Shown here one piece after another: positions 9,701 to 16,718 of a DNA stretch of 64,000 bases (position 1 is its first letter; each line of letters opens with the position of its first letter). Location: NCBI RefSeq assembly GCF_903969135.1, contig NZ_LR824569.1:3493001-3557000 (forward strand). Reading direction: 5' to 3'. The notes beneath the pieces are model-generated. The model ran no database searches and was not told the origin of the DNA. It worked only from the letters and a program-made list of their open reading frames with translations. The translations under genes and the position numbers were made by a program. Source of the DNA: Chryseobacterium sp. JV274. GTDB lineage: Bacteria; Bacteroidota; Bacteroidia; Flavobacteriales; Weeksellaceae.

Positions 9701-9830
9701 TTCCGAAATTCAGAAACCTTTAGCCATTATGATTGTTGGAGGACTGATTGTCTGTATGCTGCTGTCATTTACAATACTGCCAATTATTTTCCATTATGCC
9801 TATCGTAAAAAGCATAAGGAAGCAATATAG
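6732..9830 (+). CDS. RND efflux pump, CzcA/CusA (HME) type
   Basis: 1032 residues, the usual length of an RND inner-membrane proton antiporter. It begins with a short cytosolic segment and TM1 (LIVLLGTFLLLAGGIYSYM), then the porter loop with PIEAFPDVTNTRVRVITQWPG, typical of heavy-metal (HME) members, a central TM2-TM6 block, a second porter domain and TM8-TM12. The TM4 motif reads ALDFGLLLEGTLVIVEHV: relative to the usual DFGxxxDGxxxxxEN of CzcA the second acid is Glu rather than Asp. It exports a metal ion or a toxic compound together with the two preceding proteins; which one cannot be told. The operon ends at a strong terminator. Confidence 0.9.
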   Translation: MRKFVQNIVSFSLKNSLIVLLGTFLLLAGGIYSYMHTPIEAFPDVTNTRVRVITQWPGRSAEEIEKFVTLPISKEMNAIPNKTSVRSISLFGLSVVTVIFDDHVNDFYAQQYASNKLGNVELPTGAEYSIEPPSGATGEIYRYIIKSKLPIKEVTAIQDWVVERELLAVPGVADVVSFGGEEKTYEIKINPTELHNYDLSPLDVYEAVSKSNINVGGDVVAKGDQAYVVRGIGLLEKKEDIENIQIEVKGSTPILVKHVAEVKISAKPRLGQVGYNKENDVVEGIVIMLRGENPSEVIARLKDRIEELNGGELPGDVQIVPIIDRTELVNTTVHTVSKNLIEGVILVSIIVFIFLYNWRTTFIVASVIPLAFLFAIIMLKIQGLPANLISMGALDFGLLLEGTLVIVEHVFVALELKAKKIGLKRFNKISKLGIIKKSAGSVASYIFFALLILIVALMPIFSFQKVEGKMFSPLAFTLGYALLGSLILSLTYVPAMCKLLLTKNIEEKENFISRFFRVNIYRIYEFSDRYKKGFIIGFVALLAVCGWRFSNYGSEFLPKLNEGAIYVRATLPNSVNLDESVRLTKEMKGILMKYDEVKFVMTQTGRPNDGTDPTGFFNIEFNIQLKPENEWKKKISKEELLEEMRVSLEKYPGINFGFSQPIQDNVEEYVAGVKAPLVIKIFGNDLFELENYANKVANSIRTVPGISDVNVFKNIGLPELRIQLHDSKMAKYGVSTADAQAVIEMTIGGQAATKFYEEERMFDVMLRFEKDYRDTPEKMGNILIPTQDNKKVPLKEIATIDYHTGPSFIYREGNSRYIGVGFNIEGRDLGSTIKEAKAKVDKEVKLPKNHKMTWAGEFESKERAAKQLAMVVPISLVLILMLLYFNFGNVKDTLISSITLAFAFIGGFLSLWFTGTIFGISAGIGFIILFGVATIDGIVLIGVMKENLQNRLSLKESIAEGVKSRIRPVVMIALMGSMGLLPAAMSNGMGSEIQKPLAIMIVGGLIVCMLLSFTILPIIFHYAYRKKHKEAI

Positions 9831-9853
9831 TTTCTTTTATTTTGTTCATTATG

Positions 9854-9889
9854 AGGCCGGGATCCGTGAGGAAGATCCCGGCCTTTTTT
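9854..9889. terminator. Rho-independent terminator between convergent genes
   Basis: An 11-bp perfect stem (AGGCCGGGATC, 9854-9864, with its complement at 9874-9884), a 9-nt loop and a run of six T serve the RND operon. It is unusually G+C-rich for the surroundings. On the minus strand there is no comparable T-run, so it acts mainly for plus-strand transcripts. Confidence 0.9.
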
Positions 9890-9891
9890 AG

Positions 9892-10647
9892 TTAAGAATT
9901 CTTTGTAGATTCTAAGATCTCAATATTTTTTACCACATCACTGCTTTCACATTTTTTAAATTCTTTTAAAAGGGAAGGAGTGAGGATCTTCGGGTTCAGG
10001 ATTTGTGTAGCGACTTTAGCCGCCGCATAATCTACAATGCCGATCACAGATACTCTTAAGAAATTCGGAGTGTTGGATGCAATGACTGCCGTTGCCCAGG
10101 AAGTATCTCTTGCTTTGGAAATGGCAAAATCAAGTACAGCATTATCTTTCCCATTGGATAGTTTATCAATAAGATCTACAGGATAACAGATTTTGTTTAA
10201 AGAGTCCTGAACATTCTGATTAATGGAAGCAATGACATTATTAATATTTTCAAAATCTTTTTTCAAAGGATTTATCTTCCGGTAAGGCATTATGGAAGCT
10301 GCAGAAATACCAAGATCCAGATTGATGTGTGCATTCATTCCCAAAAATATATGCTGTAGAATCAACAGGTTTTTATTCTTGCTGGCTTCAAAGGCAATAT
10401 ACCATGAGTTGGTACATTTTTCTCCTTTGCTGTAGCTTTCCCATGCCTGAAGATATCTCTGTGCAAAAGCAAGGTCCAGTAATGTCATTCTGGGGTTGTC
10501 TTCAAATTTTTTCTGTTGAATACCTTTCAGAACCTGTGCGGTCATGATTCGATAGGTACAGGCGAAATATCCTGCAGGGCTATTATTTTCCTTGCACCAG
10601 ATAATGATTTCATCCAGCTTTTTAAGAACTTCCTCAATAGTTTTCAT
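9892..10647 (-). CDS. DUF5995-like conserved protein
   Basis: 251 residues, no signal peptide and no membrane segment. The stretch ILQHIFLGMNAHINLDLGIS (about 102-121), preceded by FAQRYLQAWESYSKGE and an AWxxAF-like segment (SWYIAFEASKN), matches my memory of the DUF5995 family, whose members share LLxGxNAHINxDL. The His and Asp residues of NAHINLD suggest a metal or polar site, but no activity is known to me. It is monocistronic, convergent with the RND operon and divergent from the MACPF gene. Family assignment comes from recognition only. Confidence 0.55.
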   Translation of the reverse strand: MKTIEEVLKKLDEIIIWCKENNSPAGYFACTYRIMTAQVLKGIQQKKFEDNPRMTLLDLAFAQRYLQAWESYSKGEKCTNSWYIAFEASKNKNLLILQHIFLGMNAHINLDLGISAASIMPYRKINPLKKDFENINNVIASINQNVQDSLNKICYPVDLIDKLSNGKDNAVLDFAISKARDTSWATAVIASNTPNFLRVSVIGIVDYAAAKVATQILNPKILTPSLLKEFKKCESSDVVKNIEILESTKNS

Positions 10648-10763
10648 GATGTTTTTTTGTTTAAAGATATCGAGAAATACATTATTACAGTATAATTGAC
10701 CTATTGTTTTATTTAATTCCCTTATTTATGATTTATATCATTCTGGCTTTGGATGCAAAGAAT

Positions 10764-10771
10764 TAAGTTTG
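10764..10771 (+). promoter_or_regulatory. Candidate -7 element for the MACPF gene
   Basis: TAAGTTTG matches TAnnTTTG and ends 18 bp before the ATG at 10790. No TTG lies at the canonical 19-bp distance upstream; the nearest (TTTG at 10748-10751) is only 12 bp away, so the promoter is tentative. Confidence 0.35.
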
Positions 10772-10789
10772 CAGACTTAAAATAAAAAT

Positions 10790-12190
10790 ATGAAAAAACT
10801 AAGTTTCTTTTTTGCCAGTATTATATTACTGTTTGCAGCTTCTTGCTCTACTGATGAGCTTGAAAATCCTAACCTAAATGAAAACTCAAAAAAAAATTCA
10901 GGGAGAAATTTCGCTAAAAGCGCTGGTGATGGTATCTATGATGTCTTAGGGTATGGTTATAATGCCACTGGGGAATATGCTAATTCTAACTCGTCAGGAT
11001 ATCAGGTGATTGATATTGAGAGATTTAAAAATGAACAGGCGGGTAGATTGATCACTGATAATGTATTTTCTCAGGAATATCTTGAAGAATATGGGGAAAA
11101 CGCAGAAGCTTATTCAAAAATGGTCTCTACAAAAGTGGGAGCTTCAGCTGGGTTCTCTTTATTTAAAAAACTTATTTCGGTTACTTTTAGTTCTGCGGTT
11201 AGCAACACTACTACTAATAAATTTGATGCTAAATATATTTATGGTAGTTATAATCTTTTAATTAAACAAAGAAGATTTAGATTTAATGCTACCCCTGTCT
11301 TATTATCTGATTATTTGACACCGGAGTTTTCTAGCGATTTACAGTCCAATAGCCCTGCGCAAATTGTAAACGATTATGGAACCCACGTTGCAATTGATAT
11401 TTATACAGGGGCTAAGTTAGATGTTATGTTTCAATCTGAAACCACTAATCAAAGCCGTGAAAAAGCAGCCAGAGTTGGAGTTAAAGTTGGAGTAAAGAGT
11501 ATTTTTGATGCCAATGTTGATAATGACATAGATACTTCAGAATCAAGTAAAAACTTTTCTAGAAAATTATCCTTTAAAACCAGAGGGGGAGATCCATCGA
11601 AGAGTTTGGTGGGAGAGCTAAACCTTGACCAGGCAAATCCTAAAATTAATATTTCCAGCTGGCAGAACAGTTCCACACCAACTAATGCTGTGTTGGTAGA
11701 ATTTGGGAGTAATGGTTTGATACCTCTTTATGAATTGGTTAAAGATCCTGTGAAGAAAGCTCAATTAAAATCTTATATAGATCAATATTTAATTGATAAT
11801 CAGGTGAGGCTGGATTATACAAATACTGCAAATCTTGTGAATGGTAATTTTGTTAGAAATCCTGCTACCAACCAGATATTTTTTATGTTTGAAAATAAAC
11901 TGAGATATATCCAGAGCCCTATGACACTTTATGGATTATTTAATATTACGAGTGGTGAAATCGCTACTGTGAGTCCAAGTAATTTGTCAACAGTAGAACG
12001 TGGGGCTGATTTAACACCTGATAATGATCTTAAACAGGATAATTTTACCAATAAGATATATATGAGAGAAGGTAATATCTTAAGATATATTCCAAATATT
12101 GGTATTTATAATAAATATAGATTTAATAATAATGCGGTTAAAAAAATAAATGGTACAAATGGCTATATAATCGGTAGCGATATTTTTTAA
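10790..12190 (+). CDS. MACPF-domain lipoprotein (BSAP-like, probable pore former)
   Basis: 466 residues. The signal peptide ends in the lipobox AASC (Cys19), so the protein is lipidated. After a Ser/Asn-rich linker comes DVLGYGYNATGEYANSNS, an opening seen in Bacteroidota MACPF proteins, and then the MACPF signature NDYGTHVAIDIYTGAKL (about 202-218; consensus [YW]-G-[TS]-H-x), with long stretches able to form the transmembrane hairpins. The C-terminal part contains two related segments, NQIFFMFENKLRYIQSPM (about 363-380) and NKIYMREGNILRYIPNIG (about 422-439), which look like a duplicated beta motif. Bacteroidales-secreted antimicrobial proteins (BSAPs) are lipoproteins with this domain that kill related strains; a similar role here is an inference. 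No immunity gene is evident next to it. Confidence 0.82.
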   Translation: MKKLSFFFASIILLFAASCSTDELENPNLNENSKKNSGRNFAKSAGDGIYDVLGYGYNATGEYANSNSSGYQVIDIERFKNEQAGRLITDNVFSQEYLEEYGENAEAYSKMVSTKVGASAGFSLFKKLISVTFSSAVSNTTTNKFDAKYIYGSYNLLIKQRRFRFNATPVLLSDYLTPEFSSDLQSNSPAQIVNDYGTHVAIDIYTGAKLDVMFQSETTNQSREKAARVGVKVGVKSIFDANVDNDIDTSESSKNFSRKLSFKTRGGDPSKSLVGELNLDQANPKINISSWQNSSTPTNAVLVEFGSNGLIPLYELVKDPVKKAQLKSYIDQYLIDNQVRLDYTNTANLVNGNFVRNPATNQIFFMFENKLRYIQSPMTLYGLFNITSGEIATVSPSNLSTVERGADLTPDNDLKQDNFTNKIYMREGNILRYIPNIGIYNKYRFNNNAVKKINGTNGYIIGSDIF

Positions 12191-12207
12191 TTAAAATTAT
12201 AATTGTA

Positions 12208-12240
12208 AAAAAGAGACTGTCTTTGTGACAGTCTCTTTTT
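12208..12240. terminator. Bidirectional terminator
   Basis: A 9-bp perfect stem (GAGACTGTC, 12213-12221, with 12227-12235) and a 5-nt loop are flanked by A5 on the left and T5 on the right. It therefore works for the MACPF gene on the plus strand and the leader-peptide gene on the minus strand. Confidence 0.88.
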
Positions 12241-12254
12241 ATTTATTGTTCAGA

Positions 12255-12488
12255 TTATGGAGTGATTATAATCGGATCCGGAAAAGGTTCAAGAACCAGT
12301 GGTTTGCACATTGCTGCCGGTTGACAGGTTCCTCCCATGCATATAAAATTCGTCATTGTGGTGGTGCCGTCAGGACATCTGATCATGCCTTCACCGTGGC
12401 ATCCTCCGGGACATTCTGCCGGATAAAGAGTTCCTCCAAATACATCTTTCAAATCTGTTCTTAAAAGTTTTGTTAAGTTCTTTTTCAT
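12255..12488 (-). CDS. Double-glycine leader peptide, six cysteines (bacteriocin-like)
   Basis: 77 residues. The N-terminus MKKNLTKLLRTDLKDVFGG has the pattern of double-glycine leaders removed by C39-peptidase ABC exporters: a hydrophobic-charged helix, LKDV and GG at 18-19. The mature part would be 58 residues with six Cys (ECPGGC, IRC, FIC, GTC, MC) and a Pro-rich end (FPDPIIITP). Six Cys suggest three disulfides in an exported peptide. Chryseobacterium genomes carry many such short peptides annotated as bacteriocin-like, with unproven activity. No exporter, modification enzyme or immunity protein is found nearby, so it would depend on machinery elsewhere. It is convergent with the MACPF gene. 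Confidence 0.7.
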   Translation of the reverse strand: MKKNLTKLLRTDLKDVFGGTLYPAECPGGCHGEGMIRCPDGTTTMTNFICMGGTCQPAAMCKPLVLEPFPDPIIITP

Positions 12489-12507
12489 GGTTTAATTTTT
12501 TTTGTTT

Positions 12508-12589
12508 AGTAAATTAATTTATTCTTAACACTCTTATAATTAAATAAGTAGGGTTAAAAATATTAAACTAAAATAGTAAATTAATTTAT
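12508..12589. repeat. 15-bp direct repeat upstream of the leader-peptide gene
   Basis: AGTAAATTAATTTAT occurs exactly at 12508-12522 and again at 12575-12589, 67 bp apart. The surrounding 216-bp gap (12489-12704) is very A+T-rich. It also holds the palindrome TAGATTT-G-AAATCTA at 12659-12673, close to the end of the next gene. No TAnnTTTG element was found for the peptide gene, so these repeats may mark its promoter or operator. Confidence 0.4.
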
Positions 12590-12704
12590 GATAAATGTTA
12601 AAATGAAGGTTAGATTTTTCTAAAATGGCAAATAAGTTTAAAATAGAAGAATGTCAATTAGATTTGAAATCTAGCTATGAATAGTATTGTGATGTTATTT
12701 CTGT

Positions 12705-13679
12705 TTATTTGTACTTTGTTTTTGCCTCCAGTTTAGGTAAGTCTTTTTTATATTGTTCAGGATCCCATTTCATTTGCCAATTCTTTATATACTCAGCCAA
12801 TGGAGGAAGTCCAACATCTGCGCGTCTTTTATCTACATTTTCAGGATCTTCTAGTGGGGATACATAATATACTTGTGTTTCAGGATCACGTCCGATCTGG
12901 CTGCCATAAATTTGTCTTTTACCTTGTCTCAGGGCCACCCTGTCTTCGAGAAGGGCCAAACTGCTGCTTTGTGCTTTACCATTTTTTACAGCATCTCTCA
13001 TCATGGGTAAATACTTTTCCTGTGTTGCCTGATCTGCATGTTGGATAACAAGAAATAATGTAACGCTTCCCTGTCCGCCCACAACATCAGGACCCACCCA
13101 GCCATATTTATCAAGAATGGCTTTTACCTCAATAAGATTTAGTGAATCTTTTTTATTGATAAGCTGCCAGTGCTCGTCCATTTCTTTTGAGTTTCCACCG
13201 TATTTTTTTTCAATACCATCGATTTGTTTTCTGTACTTTTGGTCTTCATTATAAATGTCACCAAGCTTTGCGACCAAGGGTTTATTCAAATTTGCTTCTG
13301 CTTTCTCCTGATTCTGTTTGATTTTTTCGATGAGAGGCTTCCATCGTTTATCACTATGTAAAGAGCTAAGGTCTGTATCCGTTGTTATATGGTTATAATT
13401 ACTGAATTTTACTGCAATCCTTTCAAGTTGGGAAAATGCACTGTCTGGCCCTGATGCCATTGCCCAAGAGCATGCTGCATTGTACCTGTCATTTAGAGAT
13501 GCTTTCCAGCCGTTAGATTTAAATGCTTCAGAATAGTTGCTGGCAGAGTTTTTGAAATCCTTGGCATGGTAAAGTGATTCAGCCGTTTTTACTTTATCGG
13601 TGTATTCTTTGGGAACAGTTTGCCCGAAGAGTAGTTTTGTTGATGCTAAAAACAGCAAAACGAATAGTCTTATTTTCAT
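12705..13679 (-). CDS. Secreted DUF6624-type protein with TPR-like N-terminus
   Basis: 324 residues. A signal peptide (MKIRLFVLLFLASTKLLFGQ) is followed by a helical N-terminal half containing a TPR-like unit (ESLYHAKDFKNSASNYSEAF). The C-terminal half has AILDKYGWVGPDVVGGQGS, LVIQHADQATQEKYLPMM and SSLALLEDRVALRQGKRQIY. I know this pattern (WxGxxxVGxxGS, QHAD, LLEDRxxxxxGxxQxYG) from the DUF6624 family, which is widespread in Bacteroidota and has no established function. The conserved His-Ala-Asp and Glu-Asp-Arg residues may form a site. It is the second gene of a minus-strand run but is 233 bp from the YciI gene, so probably independent. Confidence 0.7.
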   Translation of the reverse strand: MKIRLFVLLFLASTKLLFGQTVPKEYTDKVKTAESLYHAKDFKNSASNYSEAFKSNGWKASLNDRYNAACSWAMASGPDSAFSQLERIAVKFSNYNHITTDTDLSSLHSDKRWKPLIEKIKQNQEKAEANLNKPLVAKLGDIYNEDQKYRKQIDGIEKKYGGNSKEMDEHWQLINKKDSLNLIEVKAILDKYGWVGPDVVGGQGSVTLFLVIQHADQATQEKYLPMMRDAVKNGKAQSSSLALLEDRVALRQGKRQIYGSQIGRDPETQVYYVSPLEDPENVDKRRADVGLPPLAEYIKNWQMKWDPEQYKKDLPKLEAKTKYK

Positions 13680-13912
13680 GGGTATTATTTTTTTTGAGTT
13701 TGGTGATATCTGGTTCTGTTGGAAGAAGTATTGAAATAGTTATTTTTTTCCACTCATCTTTAATGATTTTTACATCCTCACTTTCTTCTTTGCTAAAGCC
13801 TTTCTTTTTTTCTTAGTGTGCGATGTTTTTCTTTTGAATAATCAGTCTTTTTACAAAAATGTGAATTTAAATTTAATTCTTCAAGATTTTCAATGTGCTT
13901 TTTAAGATAATA

Positions 13913-14383
13913 TCACGGGTTTTCTTTTGAAACTTCATCATGATGTTTAAGATACAATGGTAGAGCAGCAGATCCATACCAAGGAAAGATTTCATAACTG
14001 AAAACTCCAGCCTGAACTGCAGGGTCTGTTTTTACCCATTCCTCAGCTTCTTCCTTTGACTTGGTGTTGAAGATAAACATACCACGGTAGTTTTCTTTAT
14101 TCTTTTCAAGGAAAGGACCGGCAACTACAATTTTGCCCTCATCTGCCAGTTTCCCGATATTGGCCATATGACCTTTCATGAGTTCGCTCATTTTGGCTTT
14201 GTCTTCAATTTTAGTATCGCCAGTTGTCAGCATGACAATCGTATAAGGTTTCATCCCGTATTTATCAGCTCCCAGTGATGTGGCCAATTCCTGATTGTAC
14301 TTAAGTTTTTCTGCTTTCTTTTCCTGTGCAAAAGATAATGCTGATATGAGGAGGCATGCAGTTAGTAATGTTCTTGATTTCAT
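13913..14383 (-). CDS. Exported YciI-family protein
   Basis: 156 residues. The signal peptide ends around SALSFAQ. The core (about 48-140) is a ferredoxin-like alpha/beta fold of YciI type: YTIVMLTTGD, then MKGHMANIGKLADEGKIVVAGPF with the conserved His and the GxL/VxxGPF end, and AEEWVKTDPAVQAGVFSYEIFPW. YciI domains resemble muconolactone isomerase-like dimeric barrels; enzymatic roles are mostly unknown. An exported version with an extended C-terminal tail (PLYLKHHDEVSKENP) is seen in Bacteroidota. It stands alone between the DUF6624 and pncB genes. Confidence 0.78.
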   Translation of the reverse strand: MKSRTLLTACLLISALSFAQEKKAEKLKYNQELATSLGADKYGMKPYTIVMLTTGDTKIEDKAKMSELMKGHMANIGKLADEGKIVVAGPFLEKNKENYRGMFIFNTKSKEEAEEWVKTDPAVQAGVFSYEIFPWYGSAALPLYLKHHDEVSKENP

Positions 14384-14457
14384 CTTGTTTTATTTTGATA
14401 AATATAATAAAAACCTTAAAGATTTCTGAGAGCTGAATTTCAAAAATGATATGATAC

Positions 14458-14483
14458 AAAAAAACCTCGATGGTTACGAGGTT
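14458..14483 (-). terminator. Terminator of pncB
   Basis: Stem AACCTCG (14463-14469) with CGAGGTT (14477-14483), a 7-nt loop and, on the minus strand, a run of seven T (14458-14464 complement) lie 28 bp after the pncB stop. Confidence 0.82.
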
Positions 14484-14510
14484 ATATCTAATAGTTCTGA
14501 TGAAGTTATA

Positions 14511-15689
14511 TTAATCTTTTATTCTTAAAAACTCTTTAGCCAATTCAATCATCTTAGGATCGCCTGTGTATTTACCATGTTCATCAGAAAGCTTTACTGT
14601 TGGAATCCATTCTTTGTTAGGAGCCTGTACACCGATGAGCTTCATCACGATGTTCATTGGTTTCAATCCAACATCATTCGTAAGGTTGGTCCCAATTCCG
14701 AATGAGATACCAATTTTCCCTCTGCAGTAATTGGTGATTTCCTCTACTTTTTCAAGATTTAATGCATCTGAAAAAATAATGTATTTAAACATAGGATTAA
14801 TGCCATTTCTTTGATAATGGGCAATGGTTTTATCTGCAAATTCTAATGCATCCCCGCTGTCGTGGCGTACACCGTCAAAAAGTTTTGCGAATTTTTTGTC
14901 AAACTGCTGGAAGAAAACATCTGTGGTATATGTATCAGACAAGGCAACTCCAAGATCACCTCTGTAAACATCTACCCAATGTTCCAAAGCCATTTCATTG
15001 GCCATTTTGAATCCATATTCAGCAGCATGGAACATAAACCATTCATGGGCATGCGTTCCGATGGGTTTTACACCATACTTCATAGCAAAATGAACGTTTG
15101 AACTTCCGATGAAAGTTGATTCTCTTTTTTGAGTTAATGCTTCCATCACCAGGTTCTGTACCTTATAAGAATGTCTTCTTCTTGTTCCAAATTCTGCAAA
15201 GGTTACTCCAAGTCTGCCTAATGAGTCTGCTTTTTCTATCGTTTTGCTCATCACCACTTCATTGGAATCTCTTTCCATATGGTTCATTTCATAATGCAGC
15301 TCACTGATCAAGGCCAGTAAAGGAACTTCCCAGAGAATTGTTCTGTACCAAAGCCCTTCTACAACAACGGAAAGGTCTCCTCCTTCCTGATGTATTTTCA
15401 CTTCAGAAGGATCATAATGGTATCCTTCCAGGAAATCCAGATAAGGAAGATCAATATAAGGACATGTTCTTGCCATGAACTTTTTCTCGTCTTTCGTAAG
15501 TTTCAGTTCAGCCATTTTATTAACGGCTTCCCTTAACGCAACATCAAATCCTTCCGGAAAGTGGTGTTTTCCCCTGTTGATAAATTCATATTTTACAATA
15601 GAACTTGGGAATAGTTTTACCACTGCATTCTGCATGGTTATTTTATAAAAATCATTATCTAGGATAGAGTTCAGTCTTACGTCGTTCAT
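14511..15689 (-). CDS. pncB: Nicotinate phosphoribosyltransferase
   Basis: 392 residues from the ATG at 15689. An upstream in-frame start at 15770 would run through the dps terminator and add a hydrophobic, unconserved stretch, so it is rejected. MNDVRLNSILDNDFYKITMQ is the conserved start of PncB; LDNDFYKITM, EFGTRRRHS, GSSNVHFA, GTHAHEWFM and GVRHDSGDALEF are the family's substrate-binding blocks, including the His that is phosphorylated in the ATP-driven reaction. The enzyme makes nicotinate mononucleotide from nicotinate and PRPP in the NAD salvage (Preiss-Handler) route. Transcribed alone from its own -7 element. Confidence 0.95.
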   Translation of the reverse strand: MNDVRLNSILDNDFYKITMQNAVVKLFPSSIVKYEFINRGKHHFPEGFDVALREAVNKMAELKLTKDEKKFMARTCPYIDLPYLDFLEGYHYDPSEVKIHQEGGDLSVVVEGLWYRTILWEVPLLALISELHYEMNHMERDSNEVVMSKTIEKADSLGRLGVTFAEFGTRRRHSYKVQNLVMEALTQKRESTFIGSSNVHFAMKYGVKPIGTHAHEWFMFHAAEYGFKMANEMALEHWVDVYRGDLGVALSDTYTTDVFFQQFDKKFAKLFDGVRHDSGDALEFADKTIAHYQRNGINPMFKYIIFSDALNLEKVEEITNYCRGKIGISFGIGTNLTNDVGLKPMNIVMKLIGVQAPNKEWIPTVKLSDEHGKYTGDPKMIELAKEFLRIKD

Positions 15690-15708
15690 AATATGTGTAA
15701 TTTTAACG

Positions 15709-15716
15709 CAAATATA
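15709..15716 (-). promoter_or_regulatory. Candidate -7 element of pncB
   Basis: On the minus strand the bases read TATATTTG (TAnnTTTG), 19 bp ahead of the ATG at 15689 and just downstream of the dps terminator. This supports the shorter pncB start. Confidence 0.45.
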
Positions 15717-15725
15717 AAAATAAAA

Positions 15726-15758
15726 AATAAAATCGCCTAAATGTAAGGCGATTTTTTT
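15726..15758 (-). terminator. Terminator of dps
   Basis: Perfect stem AAATCGCCT (15730-15738) with AGGCGATTT (15746-15754) and a 7-nt loop. The minus strand continues into a T-rich run. It is about 27 bp after the dps stop. Confidence 0.88.
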
Positions 15759-15784
15759 GAAATATTTCAATACATTTTATGGAG

Positions 15785-16261
15785 TTATTTTCCAAGATAA
15801 GAATTGTACATCCAAACTTCTTTCTCCTGTTCAGTAATATAATCGCTCATTTGCGAATTGGTACCTTCATCTCCTGCTTCATCCGTAATATCTAAAAGTT
15901 CTCTCTGCAGATCAATGACTACTTTGAAAGAACTTAGAATCTGCTCAACACTTTTGATGCCATCAGTTACTTCTTTGCTTTCTTTAATGGTTGATACCTT
16001 TAGATAATCTGAGTAATTGTGTGCAGGAGTAGCTCCCAATGTCAGGATTCTTTCTGCAATTTCATCAATCTTTAAAACAAGACTGTTGTACAGTTCCTCA
16101 AATTTTGGATGAAGGGTAAAAAACTGTTCTCCTTTGATGTTCCAGTGAGAACCTCTTGTATTCTGATAAAATACAGAATAATTGGCTAACAGTACATTTA
16201 ATTTTTCTGAGATTTTTTTACAATCGGCTTCTTTAAGGCCAATGATACTAGCATTTTTCAT
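15785..16261 (-). CDS. dps: Dps-family DNA-binding/ferritin-like protein
   Basis: 158 residues, a normal Dps length. The ferroxidase-site pattern is visible: YQNTRGSHWNIKG with the metal-binding His (about residue 40), then FFTLHPKFEELYNSLVLKIDEIAERI, which supplies His, Asp and Glu of the partner subunit. The four-helix-bundle plan and the closing EQEKEVWMYNSYLGK also fit. Dps oxidises Fe(II) with peroxide, stores the iron in a dodecamer and protects DNA. No Lys-rich N-terminal tail is present, so direct DNA binding may be weak. Likely stress- or peroxide-regulated; the long leader carries an inverted repeat. Confidence 0.93.
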   Translation of the reverse strand: MKNASIIGLKEADCKKISEKLNVLLANYSVFYQNTRGSHWNIKGEQFFTLHPKFEELYNSLVLKIDEIAERILTLGATPAHNYSDYLKVSTIKESKEVTDGIKSVEQILSSFKVVIDLQRELLDITDEAGDEGTNSQMSDYITEQEKEVWMYNSYLGK

Positions 16262-16310
16262 ATGTATATATTTATTTTTTTAAGATTAGATACAATCACC
16301 GGTTTCAGTT

Positions 16311-16373
16311 GAGTATACTGTAAGCTCCATTAAGGTGATAGATGTGTTTATCATTTTGTATACTCCAAATTTA
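16311..16373 (-). promoter_or_regulatory. dps promoter region with inverted repeat
   Basis: GAGTATAC (16311-16318) and GTATACTC (16358-16365) form an 8-bp inverted repeat, each arm containing the small palindrome GTATAC. Immediately next to the second arm, the minus strand reads TAAATTTG (16366-16373), a TAnnTTTG element. The repeat would therefore lie at and just downstream of the transcription start, as expected for a repressor site or a leader stem. The regulator is unknown. Confidence 0.4.
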
Positions 16374-16663
16374 CGAAATATCATGCCGAACTCCCTTGAA
16401 TATTAATAGATGATAACTATACGAAAGTTTTTTAAAATAGTTTGGATACATCAGATGAGGTGTTCCGGGTTTTGTTTTAAATGAAGAATTGTGATGGTTA
16501 TCTTTATAACATAAATTTCATAATTATTTAATACTCATTTTTTCAGCTGAGAAATTTATATTTTCTGTTCCTTTTCCTTATGTATATTATGGTTCTCTGA
16601 TTGTCATGGAGAAACATGTTCAATTTCTGATGTAAGTATTTGATTTTAATTTTTATATAAGTG

Positions 16664-16694
16664 TTTGCAGATTAAAAAAATATTACTATTTTTG
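16664..16694 (+). promoter_or_regulatory. Promoter of the str operon
   Basis: TTTG at 16664-16667 and TATTTTTG (TAnnTTTG) at 16687-16694 are separated by 19 bp, the spacing known for the Bacteroidota housekeeping sigma factor. The rpsL ATG follows 24 bp later. Confidence 0.8.
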
Positions 16695-16718
16695 CACCCT
16701 AAAATAAAAAGCAATTAA

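Larger units (their letters stand above)
16262..16718. other. 457-bp gap between dps and rpsL
   Basis: Divergent intergenic region with no gene that I can support. It holds the dps leader with a GAGTATAC/GTATACTC inverted repeat and a -7 element (16311-16373), about 290 bp of A+T-rich sequence in which I see nothing, and the rpsL promoter (16664-16694). Confidence 0.6.

Noticed and set aside
15690..15770. 27-codon upstream extension of pncB
   Set aside because: It contains the dps terminator stem and the pncB -7 element; conserved PncB sequence starts at 15689.
16374..16663. tRNA or small RNA in the long dps-rpsL gap
   Set aside because: No cloverleaf, GTTCGA-like T-loop or other RNA signature is seen.
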